5,539 nt of DNA, taken from assembly GCA_015486895.1 (NCBI GenBank), contig WFQT01000022.1, positions 1-5,539 of the forward strand. Reading direction: 5' to 3'. Made by a program: the position numbers and the translations under genes. The DNA is from Anaerolineae bacterium. Lineage in GTDB: Bacteria > Chloroflexota > Anaerolineae > JAADDB01. The notes beneath the pieces are model-generated. The model was not told the DNA's origin. It did not search any database and saw nothing but the letters and a program-made list of their open reading frames with translations. Position 1 is the first letter of the stretch. Every line of letters begins with the position of its first letter. This document shows, piece by piece, positions 1 through 5,539 of this stretch.

Positions 1-264
1 GATGAGATGTGTGTGGGGATCGACAAATCCAGGAACAACTGCCCGGCCACCGACATCGACGGCTATATCCGGCTCAGTAAAGCGGGCTCGTACTATTGAC
101 TCCGGGCCCATGGCAACGATGCGCCCTCGTTGAATGGCTATTGCAGACTGGGCAATAATTAGAATATTGCCCGCCTCCCGGCCGCGGCGAGGAGATGAGC
201 CAACCGGGGTAGCCAGTTGGCCAATATTGTAAATGAGAGTTGTTACCGGCTCCGCTTCAGCCAT
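1..264 (-). CDS. hutI: Imidazolonepropionase, N-terminal 88 residues (runs off the window)
   Basis: HutI is a cytosolic metal-dependent amidohydrolase that opens imidazolone-5-propanoate to N-formimidoyl-L-glutamate, the third step of histidine degradation. Seen here: an early NIGQLATP motif (residues 13-20), a beta-rich stretch with AIAIQRGRIVAMGP (41-54), and VVPGFVDPHTHL (76-87), whose His84 and His86 form the HxH metal pair of the amidohydrolase superfamily. NIGQL together with PGFVDPHTHL is typical of HutI rather than of dihydroorotases or other amidohydrolases. The ATG at 264-262 is preceded by a GAAAGGG Shine-Dalgarno sequence (281-275) at 10-base spacing. That site lies directly behind the LysM gene's stop codon; the 17-base gap suggests co-transcription or translational coupling. 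The frame is open to base 1, and the rest of the enzyme lies outside. Family assignment is confident; whether other hut genes follow cannot be seen. Confidence 0.9.
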   Translation of the reverse strand, partial: MAEAEPVTTLIYNIGQLATPVGSSPRRGREAGNILIIAQSAIAIQRGRIVAMGPESIVRARFTEPDIAVDVGGRAVVPGFVDPHTHLI

Positions 265-281
265 ACGCAGTGTGCCCTTTC

Positions 282-1403
282 TTACGGTGTTGGTAAAGGT
301 GACGCGTTTGTCGGCGTCACCGTCGGTGTCTTTGTAGGCGGCCAGATAGATGTAGCTGTAGGCGTTGATGTTGGGCTAACCGTAGACGTGATGGAAGGAC
401 CAGGTGTAGGTGTCTCTGTCGGTATCCATGTTGGCGTGGCTGTTGGGGTAGACAATGGTGACGCTGGCGTGGGCGTCTTCGTCGGTATCCATGTTGGCGT
501 GGCTGTTGGGGTAGGCAACGGTGACGCTGGCGTTGGTGTTTTCGTCGGTACGGGGGTAGGTGTTGGCGTGTTCAGCGGTGAGGCCGGCGTTGGTGTCTGA
601 GTAGGCGTTGACGTTAGTGTCATCGTTCCCGTGGCCGTCGCTGTCATTGTTGGAGTCTTTGTGGGGCTGGTAGTTGCCGTTGGGGTCGCAGTTGCAACGA
701 CATACGGCACCCAAAGCCTTTGCCCGGCGTAAATGAAATCAGAGGAAAGACAGTTTACAGCCTTGAGCTTGGCGACACTGGTACCGTGGGTCAGGGCGAT
801 TGCTGACAAGGTATCACCGAGCTGCACAATATAATGCACCCAGCTATAAGGTGGTCGCTGGCAGGTGGGAGTAATGACACCGGGGGGAACGTATAGCAAC
901 TGACCAACGTAAATCGTCGTTCCGGTCAGGCAGTTTGCTTGCATCAGGATAGCGACCGTAGTGTGAAATCGCCGGGCAATGTCACTCAAGGTATCGCTAG
1001 CGCGAACAGTGTAGACCGGCCAAGTCATTTCCGGACGACAACGCGTCGGTGTCGGGGAGCCAACCATCTCTGGCGTTGGTGTCGCATTGCCCATCCGTGA
1101 TGACGCGGCCGTCGCGATCTGGGACGGCAACGGTGTAGAGGAAGGCGTAGCAGTGATTGAACCCTGGTCTGCCGGGATCAAGGGAGGTGTAACCGGCCAG
1201 AGCGTTGGCGTCGTTTTCGCCATAGGCCAGGCAGTGGGGGTTTGCTCCTTTCCGCCCAAAAACATTGGCGTGGGGGAAGCTGGATGCGATCCTTGTAGCA
1301 ACCGCCAGGTTAATAGCACACCGCCGGTGAGGAGCAGCACTAACACAATCAATAAGATCCAATACATAATAGGGGAAAGCCGCTGCCAGGGACTACGCGC
1401 CAT
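282..1403 (-). CDS. Membrane-anchored protein with two LysM domains and a Thr/Pro-rich repeat tail
   Basis: A 373-residue protein. A short basic N-terminus (Arg3, Arg8) precedes one hydrophobic segment (about 13-34), giving a signal-anchor topology with the rest outside. Residues 41-125 are a Thr/Pro/Ser-rich stalk. Two LysM units follow, 131-173 (starts YTVRASDTLSDIA, ends GQLLYVP) and 191-233 (starts YIVQLGDTLSAIA, ends GQRLWVP). LysM modules bind the N-acetylglucosamine backbone of peptidoglycan or related glycans, so wall attachment is the likely role. Each unit has a Cys nine residues ahead of its first Tyr (C122, C181) and one in an NCL motif (C158, C218). The last 138 residues (236-373) are almost entirely Thr/Pro/Ser/Ala with Trp-Ile-Pro punctuation, partly in 21-residue tandem repeats; such tails are often glycosylated. 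No enzymatic domain and no C-terminal anchor are visible. The ATG start follows a purine-rich stretch (GGGAGAGAGAGAAAA) but no strong Shine-Dalgarno. The hutI start lies 17 bases downstream. Exact function is unknown. Confidence 0.88.
   Translation of the reverse strand: MARSPWQRLSPIMYWILLIVLVLLLTGGVLLTWRLLQGSHPASPTPMFLGGKEQTPTAWPMAKTTPTLWPVTPPLIPADQGSITATPSSTPLPSQIATAASSRMGNATPTPEMVGSPTPTRCRPEMTWPVYTVRASDTLSDIARRFHTTVAILMQANCLTGTTIYVGQLLYVPPGVITPTCQRPPYSWVHYIVQLGDTLSAIALTHGTSVAKLKAVNCLSSDFIYAGQRLWVPYVVATATPTATTSPTKTPTMTATATGTMTLTSTPTQTPTPASPLNTPTPTPVPTKTPTPASPLPTPTATPTWIPTKTPTPASPLSTPTATPTWIPTETPTPGPSITSTVSPTSTPTATSIWPPTKTPTVTPTNASPLPTP
405..602 (-). repeat. 63-bp tandem repeat encoding the Thr/Pro-rich tail
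   Basis: Two adjacent 63-bp units, 418-480 and 481-543, share their first 34 bases exactly and differ at about 5 positions overall. A divergent third unit (about 57 bases) follows from 544, and a partial copy lies before 418. They encode 21-residue repeats of the type TKTPTPASPLPTP...WIP (protein residues 287-307 and 308-328), a 19-residue variant (268-286) and the start of another (TETPTPG). The period is a multiple of three, so changes in copy number keep the reading frame. The near-identity suggests recent duplication by slippage or unequal recombination. Confidence 0.85.
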
Positions 1404-1469
1404 CGCTTTTCTCTCTCTCCCAATAGCTCATTTGCTGCGGGGATTAAACCTCCACAGCTCTTATTGTGA

Positions 1470-1498
1470 AGTATACTGCAAAGTTGGAGCGTTGACCA
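1470..1498 (-). promoter_or_regulatory. Possible sigma-70-type promoter for the LysM-hutI pair
   Basis: The 111-base gap between the peptidase stop (1515) and the LysM start (1403) contains, on the minus strand, TGGTCA (1498-1493; 4 of 6 matches to TTGACA), a 17-base spacer and TATACT (1475-1470; 5 of 6 to TATAAT). Transcription would begin near 1463, leaving a leader of about 60 bases. Such matches arise by chance fairly often and promoter consensus in this lineage is uncertain, so this is only a candidate. The rest of the gap shows only a 5-bp GGAGC/GCTCC stem just after the peptidase stop, without a U-tract, so the LysM gene could also be read through from the peptidase gene. Confidence 0.3.
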
Positions 1499-1514
1499 GC
1501 GAGATAGCTCCCCG

Positions 1515-4500
1515 CTAATGGTAAAAACAGAACAGCGGCAAGAATATTTGCCGGGTACCGTCCAGAGACAATTTTACCCGGCGTGGGCCTATTGCCTGCG
1601 CTACCGAGCCATCTGCTTCCACAGGCAAGAGCCAATAATACCAATTCCCTCCTACCGGCGGCCGGTCTCTGTAGCTGTAGACAGTCTCTCCACCTTGTAC
1701 AGGCACAAGAGATGACACCGGTTGCGGTTTGCTAACGGCGACCCGGGAGCGGGCCACGTAATAGCCACAAATGCCTTCTTCGCTGAGCGTTCGCCAACGC
1801 AACGTGGCTTGCTGCCCAGCGGGCTTAGCAGCAAAGACCGCAATTTCCACAGCGGAGGGCGAAATGTAGCCAAAGTTAGCTGTCGTATCCTGGCCATCGG
1901 TAACCGTGGCGCCGACATTAGTCGGTGTCGTGTGAACATAATTGAGCTTTGCCCCTGCCGTCACAGTGTACTGGCCTCCTGGCAAATCCACCTCGTAGTA
2001 ACCACTGCTGTTGGTAGTGAGAGAAGCTACAGTGGCCTGATTAGTGTCCACAACCTGGATAGAAACATCGCTCAAGCGGACCGATTCCGTTGGATCGATG
2101 ATACCGTTAGCATTAGCATCTTCCCAGGCAACGCCGGAGAGGTGCCCTGTGTTAGAGGATTGGCTGACCACTTGCGCCGTGTTATCATTCCCATTGGCAT
2201 CCGTCAGGCGAGAAGAAACGGTTACCACATTGGTAATCACCGCCGGGGAAGTCAGTGCCGGCGAGACCTGCGCCGTCACGGTGATCCAGGCATTCTCCCC
2301 CACGTCAAGTGAGAGCAAATCCCAGATGTAATTTGAACCGGAACGCACTAAAAGGTTGGCGTTGCTCGCCGTCCAGGAAGCGTTTTCCAGCAGCGAAGGC
2401 AGCGGGTCGCTGATGACCACGTTACTTGCCAGTAGTACGCCATGGTTATCTACCTCCATGGTATAAGTGACCCACTCCCCACCGGTGAGGGTACCCCCGG
2501 GAGTGACTTGTTTGCTGACCCGCAGATCGGGCCGGGGCACGGCTGCCACCAGCGCCGGGTCGCCGAACAGATTGTAGCTCTCCACCAAGTCTTTGAAAAG
2601 GCTACTGCTATCGAAAAGTGCCTGCTTGGCAAATAGTGTAGCGTTGCCAACCGTTTGCACGCCTTCCTGGAAAAGCGCCTTGTAGAAGTTTGTCGATAAA
2701 GTTGTATGTCCCGTGGCCACGCCGAACCCGGCGGGAGACCAACTGGCCACGCCGCCGATAGGATTCCCGTTGCTATCTTTAGTGCGTACTACGGCCTCTC
2801 CCACGCTGGGATATCCAGGCGTGGAAAATTGTCCTTCCAGGCAGGTCATGGGCAGAAAGATAGGCCAACTATCGCTGTTGTGCAAGTCGCTCACGTCAGA
2901 AGTGTCAAAAAAGTCTTCGCCGCCCCATTTCCACGTGGAAGCGTGACCGTTGTAATTGACGAACAACGCCCCTTGATCGATAGCGTCCTTCAATTTGCTT
3001 TTGACGGTAGAACTGCTAGAGTCAGTGTCCCGGTAGTAAAGCTTGTCAGCGCTGATGCCCCGGGGTAAGTAACCTCGTAAATCGACCAGTTCGCGGTCGG
3101 CGCCGGTGGTGACCGCCATGCCGGCTAAAGCCCCTCCGGCATTGAAGTTACTGCTGTCCACTTCGACAATGTAGGAGTAGCGGCCTAAGTTATCAAAGAG
3201 GTAGCTTCCATCAGCACCCGTCGTGGCCGTTGCTATCGACGCATCTTGCGAGTCTAAGATACCGTTATTATTTTGATCCAGCCAGAGGTTCATTTTCACC
3301 CCGCTGATGCCATTTTCACCTGCGTCCTGTCTCGAGTTGCCGTTGGCATCGTTCCAGACAAAGTCGCCGATAGCTCCAGGCCGAGTGGTTGTGGCGATAT
3401 TTCGTATGGCAGCAGGGTGATGATCCCGGGAAAATGCCTCCAGGCGAGAGGGTGCTGCGTTTGGCCGGGGAGACATCGTTTTGTAGCCGAAATCGGCATC
3501 GGTGTAGCGCCTCTGCCCGGCGACTTCGTCGCCGTGGTCGGTGAATGCCCCGGCGCCATCATTGTCGTCGGACACGAAGATGGCCCGATGATCCCAACCG
3601 GCCGGCGGGTTCAGGCTGCCGCAAATGGCATCGGCCGGATTCTCATAGCAAATGGTGCGGTAGACCATGGTCTGCGCTTCCGCTGTGTTGTTCACGGGAA
3701 AACGGCCTACCGCCATGAAAGGCAGCGCCCACTTCTGGCATTCCGGTACGCTGGGATCAGAGTTTGTACGTTCGCCGGCCACATAACGGTTGTCGGCCGG
3801 CACTTCGCCAAAGAAACAATCCACCACGTCCATATAAGGGGGGATGTAAATCTTATCCGGGTAGCCCTGATAATTGCGGTAGTCATAGCTGCCATCCCCG
3901 ACTAAAAGGAGATAATGCGGGGCCGGCTGTTGCCAATTATGGTAAGCGTAAGCGACAAATTGGCGGATCGCTTCCGGATCCATCTTGCCACCGTTGAACT
4001 CATCGTAAATGTCCTGCACGTCCACCACGGCAGTGCGATAGCCGGAGAAGTTTTGCCGGTGCGCGGCTAATTGCAATGTCGCGGCCATGAAATCGGCGTG
4101 GGTGATGGCAATCCAATCGGCGCTATTCGATGTGTTGCGCAGGTCTGAAGGTGTATCCAAGGTAATGGAAGCCACCGACAAATAGGCAGGAGCGGCCGCA
4201 GCAAAAAAGCGAGCATCGGGGTTTCCTATTGTGACGGCGAAGGTTGCATCGTAAGAGGGCCCATTAGCAGTTATAGACGCATCTGTCAGGCGGACCGGAT
4301 GCGTTGGATCGGTAATGTCGAGAAGCCGTAAATCGTTGCTGCTAAAGCCGCTCAGGGTGGGCTGCCAATTCCCAGTTGTATCAAAGGAAAAGTCCAAGAC
4401 ATCGCTCTCAACCGTGTAAACATCATGGTAATCGAGTTCGATCCAATTCGTGAAACCGCTATCCTCGCTCGTGCCGAGATCCAGAGGGACGTAGTAAGAA

Positions 4501-5273
4501 ATGGTATTCGTGCTGGCGATAAGAAAAGACTGATCAAACGAAAACGTGCCAGTGAACTCGCCAGTACCATCCCAATAGGCATCGCCTAAAAAGTGTCCGT
4601 TGAGCCAGAACTGGACGTGATGGTCCGGATCGGAAGAAAAAGAAGAGCTGCCGCGCAACCGGGGCCGCAAAGTCGCATTGTAACTGCCGGTGGCGAGGTT
4701 CACTAAGTCAAACTGGTACGTTTTGGTGTCTTTACAATTATAAGGATTATAACAAGGAGCGCGAAACTTGTCCCAGTACCAATGGTCTGCATTCTCTGTC
4801 ATGGGGTTGCTGGAAGAGTACTCGTGGTTTTCTTCCAAATGTAGCGTGCGAAGGAAGGAAACGGGAACGCTGCTGCCGTTTGGCGTTACTGATTGGGTTG
4901 TCATCCGTAAGCCATTTGCGCCACCGTATGTCAACCAGTAAACATTAGGGCCCACATAGCGGGTGTCGGCTGCTTGCCCGTAGAAAAGGATGTAATCATT
5001 GCTGTTGAAGTGTCCATCCGCTTCGCCGACGACCTCGATGGCTACTTCGGTACCGTCGAGCCACACTTTGAATGTGTGAGGGTCTACCGTATCCACCGGC
5101 AGCCCGGCACTTTGCAGTTCGGCGTAAGTAAGGGTATAAAGGCCGTCGGTTGGCACGATCAGCTTGTAGCTGTTCGACATGGTAGCCGGCGGATTGGTTC
5201 CGGCTTGAACCGGCACCGGCATCCCCAAGAACCACACCGTCGCTGCCAGCGCCAGCACCACTCCTGTTTTCAA
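1515..5273 (-). CDS. Secreted multidomain C25 (gingipain-type) cysteine peptidase with DUF11, SdrD_B-like and FN3-like modules
   Basis: With the start chosen here the protein is 1252 residues. A signal peptide (1-24, MKTGVVLALAATVW... ending VQA) leads into a beta-rich N-terminal region that includes YKLIVPTDGLYTLTYAEL (36-53). The C25 domain (about 384-914) shows YLLLVGDGSYDYR (454-466), MAVGRFPV (520-527), NGHAS with catalytic His777, MTCLEG with catalytic Cys811, GGVASWSPAGFG (840-851) and YNLFGDP (900-906). The His-Cys dyad is intact, so activity is plausible. Specificity cannot be read. A permuted SdrD_B-like module interrupts this domain at 587-734. Then come DUF11 (915-1036), a second SdrD_B-like domain (1043-1136, ending ANFGY), an FN3-like domain (1140-1235) and a tail ending IFLPLFCFYH. 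No LPXTG motif, C-terminal membrane segment or type IX secretion C-terminal domain is seen. The TTG start (5273-5271) has AGAGGAGG at 7-base spacing; ATG at 5315-5313 has a GAGG only 3 bases away, and GTG at 5405 lies in a hairpin. Likely role: extracellular proteolysis, by inference from family. Confidence 0.88.
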   Translation of the reverse strand: MKTGVVLALAATVWFLGMPVPVQAGTNPPATMSNSYKLIVPTDGLYTLTYAELQSAGLPVDTVDPHTFKVWLDGTEVAIEVVGEADGHFNSNDYILFYGQAADTRYVGPNVYWLTYGGANGLRMTTQSVTPNGSSVPVSFLRTLHLEENHEYSSSNPMTENADHWYWDKFRAPCYNPYNCKDTKTYQFDLVNLATGSYNATLRPRLRGSSSFSSDPDHHVQFWLNGHFLGDAYWDGTGEFTGTFSFDQSFLIASTNTISYYVPLDLGTSEDSGFTNWIELDYHDVYTVESDVLDFSFDTTGNWQPTLSGFSSNDLRLLDITDPTHPVRLTDASITANGPSYDATFAVTIGNPDARFFAAAAPAYLSVASITLDTPSDLRNTSNSADWIAITHADFMAATLQLAAHRQNFSGYRTAVVDVQDIYDEFNGGKMDPEAIRQFVAYAYHNWQQPAPHYLLLVGDGSYDYRNYQGYPDKIYIPPYMDVVDCFFGEVPADNRYVAGERTNSDPSVPECQKWALPFMAVGRFPVNNTAEAQTMVYRTICYENPADAICGSLNPPAGWDHRAIFVSDDNDGAGAFTDHGDEVAGQRRYTDADFGYKTMSPRPNAAPSRLEAFSRDHHPAAIRNIATTTRPGAIGDFVWNDANGNSRQDAGENGISGVKMNLWLDQNNNGILDSQDASIATATTGADGSYLFDNLGRYSYIVEVDSSNFNAGGALAGMAVTTGADRELVDLRGYLPRGISADKLYYRDTDSSSSTVKSKLKDAIDQGALFVNYNGHASTWKWGGEDFFDTSDVSDLHNSDSWPIFLPMTCLEGQFSTPGYPSVGEAVVRTKDSNGNPIGGVASWSPAGFGVATGHTTLSTNFYKALFQEGVQTVGNATLFAKQALFDSSSLFKDLVESYNLFGDPALVAAVPRPDLRVSKQVTPGGTLTGGEWVTYTMEVDNHGVLLASNVVISDPLPSLLENASWTASNANLLVRSGSNYIWDLLSLDVGENAWITVTAQVSPALTSPAVITNVVTVSSRLTDANGNDNTAQVVSQSSNTGHLSGVAWEDANANGIIDPTESVRLSDVSIQVVDTNQATVASLTTNSSGYYEVDLPGGQYTVTAGAKLNYVHTTPTNVGATVTDGQDTTANFGYISPSAVEIAVFAAKPAGQQATLRWRTLSEEGICGYYVARSRVAVSKPQPVSSLVPVQGGETVYSYRDRPPVGGNWYYWLLPVEADGSVAQAIGPRRVKLSLDGTRQIFLPLFCFYH
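3072..3515 (-). other. Permuted SdrD_B-like module inserted in the C25 catalytic domain
   Basis: Encodes residues 587-734 of the peptidase (148 residues, 444 bases). Order: a strand reading GQRRYTDADFGY (586-597), normally the last strand of an SdrD_B domain; a 34-residue linker (598-631); then the domain body from GAIGDFVWNDANGN to VTTGADRELVDL (632-732). The downstream SdrD_B-like domain of the same protein ends GQDTTANFGY, which confirms that the ADFGY strand belongs at the C-terminal end. Two EF-hand-like loops are visible: D642-x-N-x-N...D650...E653 and D666-x-N-x-N-G-I-x-D674...D677. Joining the flanks gives GDEVAG + YLPRGISADKLYY, which reads as uninterrupted C25 sequence. Both boundaries are in the same frame, so this is not a frameshift. 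The exact ends could shift by a few residues. Confidence 0.72.
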
Positions 5274-5280
5274 TAACAAG

Positions 5281-5288
5281 CCTCCTCT
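5281..5288 (-). promoter_or_regulatory. Strong Shine-Dalgarno that fixes a TTG start for the peptidase
   Basis: Minus-strand AGAGGAGG is complementary to the 16S rRNA 3' end and sits 7 bases ahead of TTG (5273-5271). That start gives a compact signal peptide: Lys2, a hydrophobic core, and cleavage after VQA at residue 24. Starts further upstream add up to 44 residues and have weaker or badly spaced ribosome-binding sites. Confidence 0.65.
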
Positions 5289-5382
5289 AAGGTTGCTCAA
5301 CGATTTTGGGTGCATTTTCCTCGCGTTATTCCCTTTTGCTGGCTTACCCAGCATATGGTGGTAGTTCCCTACGAATAGAAAC

Positions 5383-5412
5383 GTCATGGGTGCAACAGTC
5401 TGCACCCATGAC
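5383..5412 (-). repeat. Perfect 12-bp inverted repeat (stem-loop) ahead of the peptidase gene
   Basis: GTCATGGGTGCA (5383-5394) and TGCACCCATGAC (5401-5412) are exact reverse complements around a 6-base loop. Read on the minus strand, the stem begins 27 bases after the upstream stop codon and is followed by GTTTCTATT, which is a poor U-tract. It may be a weak terminator for the upstream gene or a leader structure of the peptidase mRNA. The loop ACAGTC can also pair with GACTGT (5410-5415), giving a second hairpin that excludes the first. The inverted repeat itself is certain; its function is not. Confidence 0.75.
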
Positions 5413-5420
5413 TGTAAATT

Positions 5421-5449
5421 ATTGTAGTCGGCCGACTAACTAATGCAGA
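5421..5449 (-). promoter_or_regulatory. Weak candidate promoter for the peptidase gene
   Basis: Minus-strand TACAAT (5426-5421; 5 of 6 matches to TATAAT) lies 17 bases after TCTGCA (5449-5444; 3 of 6 to TTGACA), and the 14-bp palindrome fills most of the spacer. Transcription would begin near 5414, so the 12-bp stem-loop would sit at the extreme 5' end of an mRNA leader of about 140 bases. The -35 match is poor and lies inside the upstream coding region. The call depends mainly on the arrangement. Confidence 0.22.
5425..5438. repeat. 14-bp perfect palindrome, possible operator
   Basis: TAGTCGGCCGACTA is fully self-complementary and starts one base after the upstream gene's stop codon. Its distal end overlaps the possible -10 element at 5421-5426, the usual place for a repressor dimer. 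No regulator gene is visible here, and the binding role is an inference from symmetry and position alone. Confidence 0.6.
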
Positions 5450-5539
5450 ACCATCGGCATAAACGTAAGCATGTTGCCACCCTGGCCGGGGTCGTACAAG
5501 TCTGGCACCTGAACCCGGATCGGCCCGAAGGTGGTACCA
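5440..5539 (-). CDS. C-terminal 32 residues of an unidentified, probably exported protein
   Basis: The frame runs in from the window edge and ends at TAG (5442-5440). The visible residues begin GTTFGPIRVQVPDLYDPG and end GNMLTFMPMVLH. No family can be named from so short a tail. The ending resembles that of the peptidase downstream (IFLPLFCFYH): an aromatic-[LM]-P-[LM] core followed by a few mostly hydrophobic residues. From memory, endings like YLPLVLR are common among exported Chloroflexota proteins, which supports an exported product weakly. It is coding rather than spacer because the frame is open to the edge on the same strand as its neighbours, but over 33 codons that is limited evidence. 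Confidence 0.5.
   Translation of the reverse strand, partial: GTTFGPIRVQVPDLYDPGQGGNMLTFMPMVLH

Noticed and set aside
217..600. Plus-strand open frame of 127 codons rich in Gly-Val repeats
   Set aside because: It is the antisense reading of the Thr/Pro repeat tail (GTN/GGN codons opposite ACN/CCN). The repeat keeps all frames open, and the frame has no independent support.
1393..1431. Twelve-codon frame (MSYWEREKSDGA) overlapping the LysM start on the minus strand
   Set aside because: Its ATG has no well-placed Shine-Dalgarno (the nearest GGAGG is 17 bases away), and short frames of this size are expected by chance.
1489..1514. Possible terminator after the peptidase stop
   Set aside because: The only stem is 5 bp (GGAGC/GCTCC) with a 16-base loop and no U-tract behind it.
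1722..2312. Plus-strand open frame of 196 codons
   Set aside because: It lies wholly opposite the DUF11 and SdrD_B coding region of the peptidase and its translation is Arg/His-rich with no recognisable domain, so it is a shadow of the real gene.
3072..3515. Interpretation of the C25 interruption as a frameshift, intron or mobile-element insertion
   Set aside because: Frame is continuous on both sides, the segment encodes a recognisable extracellular domain, and no transposase, terminal inverted repeats or clear target duplication are visible at the junctions.
3273..3905. Plus-strand open frame of 210 codons
   Set aside because: It lies opposite the C25 domain and its insert, where the minus-strand frame carries clear family motifs; the plus-strand translation has none.

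Overview
The window looks like part of a chromosome from a Chloroflexota bacterium, probably Anaerolineae-like. This rests on style, since there is no rRNA or other marker gene: long Thr/Pro linkers, LysM units with the 'NCL' signature, a large secreted C25 (gingipain-type) peptidase carrying DUF11 and SdrD_B-like modules, and C-termini ending in short F-[LM]-P-[LM] motifs. The lineage call is moderate confidence. All supported genes lie on the minus strand.

In transcription order (high to low coordinate): (1) the last 32 codons of an unidentified protein (5440-5539) ending in FMPMVLH; (2) a 166-base spacer with a 14-bp palindrome, a perfect 12-bp inverted repeat and a strong Shine-Dalgarno sequence; (3) a 1252-residue secreted multidomain C25 cysteine peptidase (1515-5273); (4) a 111-base spacer with a possible promoter; (5) a 373-residue membrane-anchored LysM protein with a tandemly repeated Thr/Pro tail (282-1403); (6) after only 17 bases, the first 88 codons of imidazolonepropionase, hutI (1-264), which runs off the window.

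The peptidase and LysM protein are cell-envelope or extracellular products. The N-terminal signal anchor and LysM units would hold the second at the wall, while the first would be released or surface-retained. The hutI gene is cytosolic histidine catabolism and appears to share a transcript with the LysM gene; whether this is functional or incidental is open.

The most notable observation is inside the peptidase. A module of about 148 residues related to SdrD_B sits in frame within the C25 catalytic domain, upstream of the catalytic His and Cys. Its parts are in permuted order: the last strand comes first, then a linker, then the body. Removing it gives a continuous-looking C25 sequence. It carries two EF-hand-like calcium loops. 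No mobile element, CRISPR array, tRNA or rRNA was seen.
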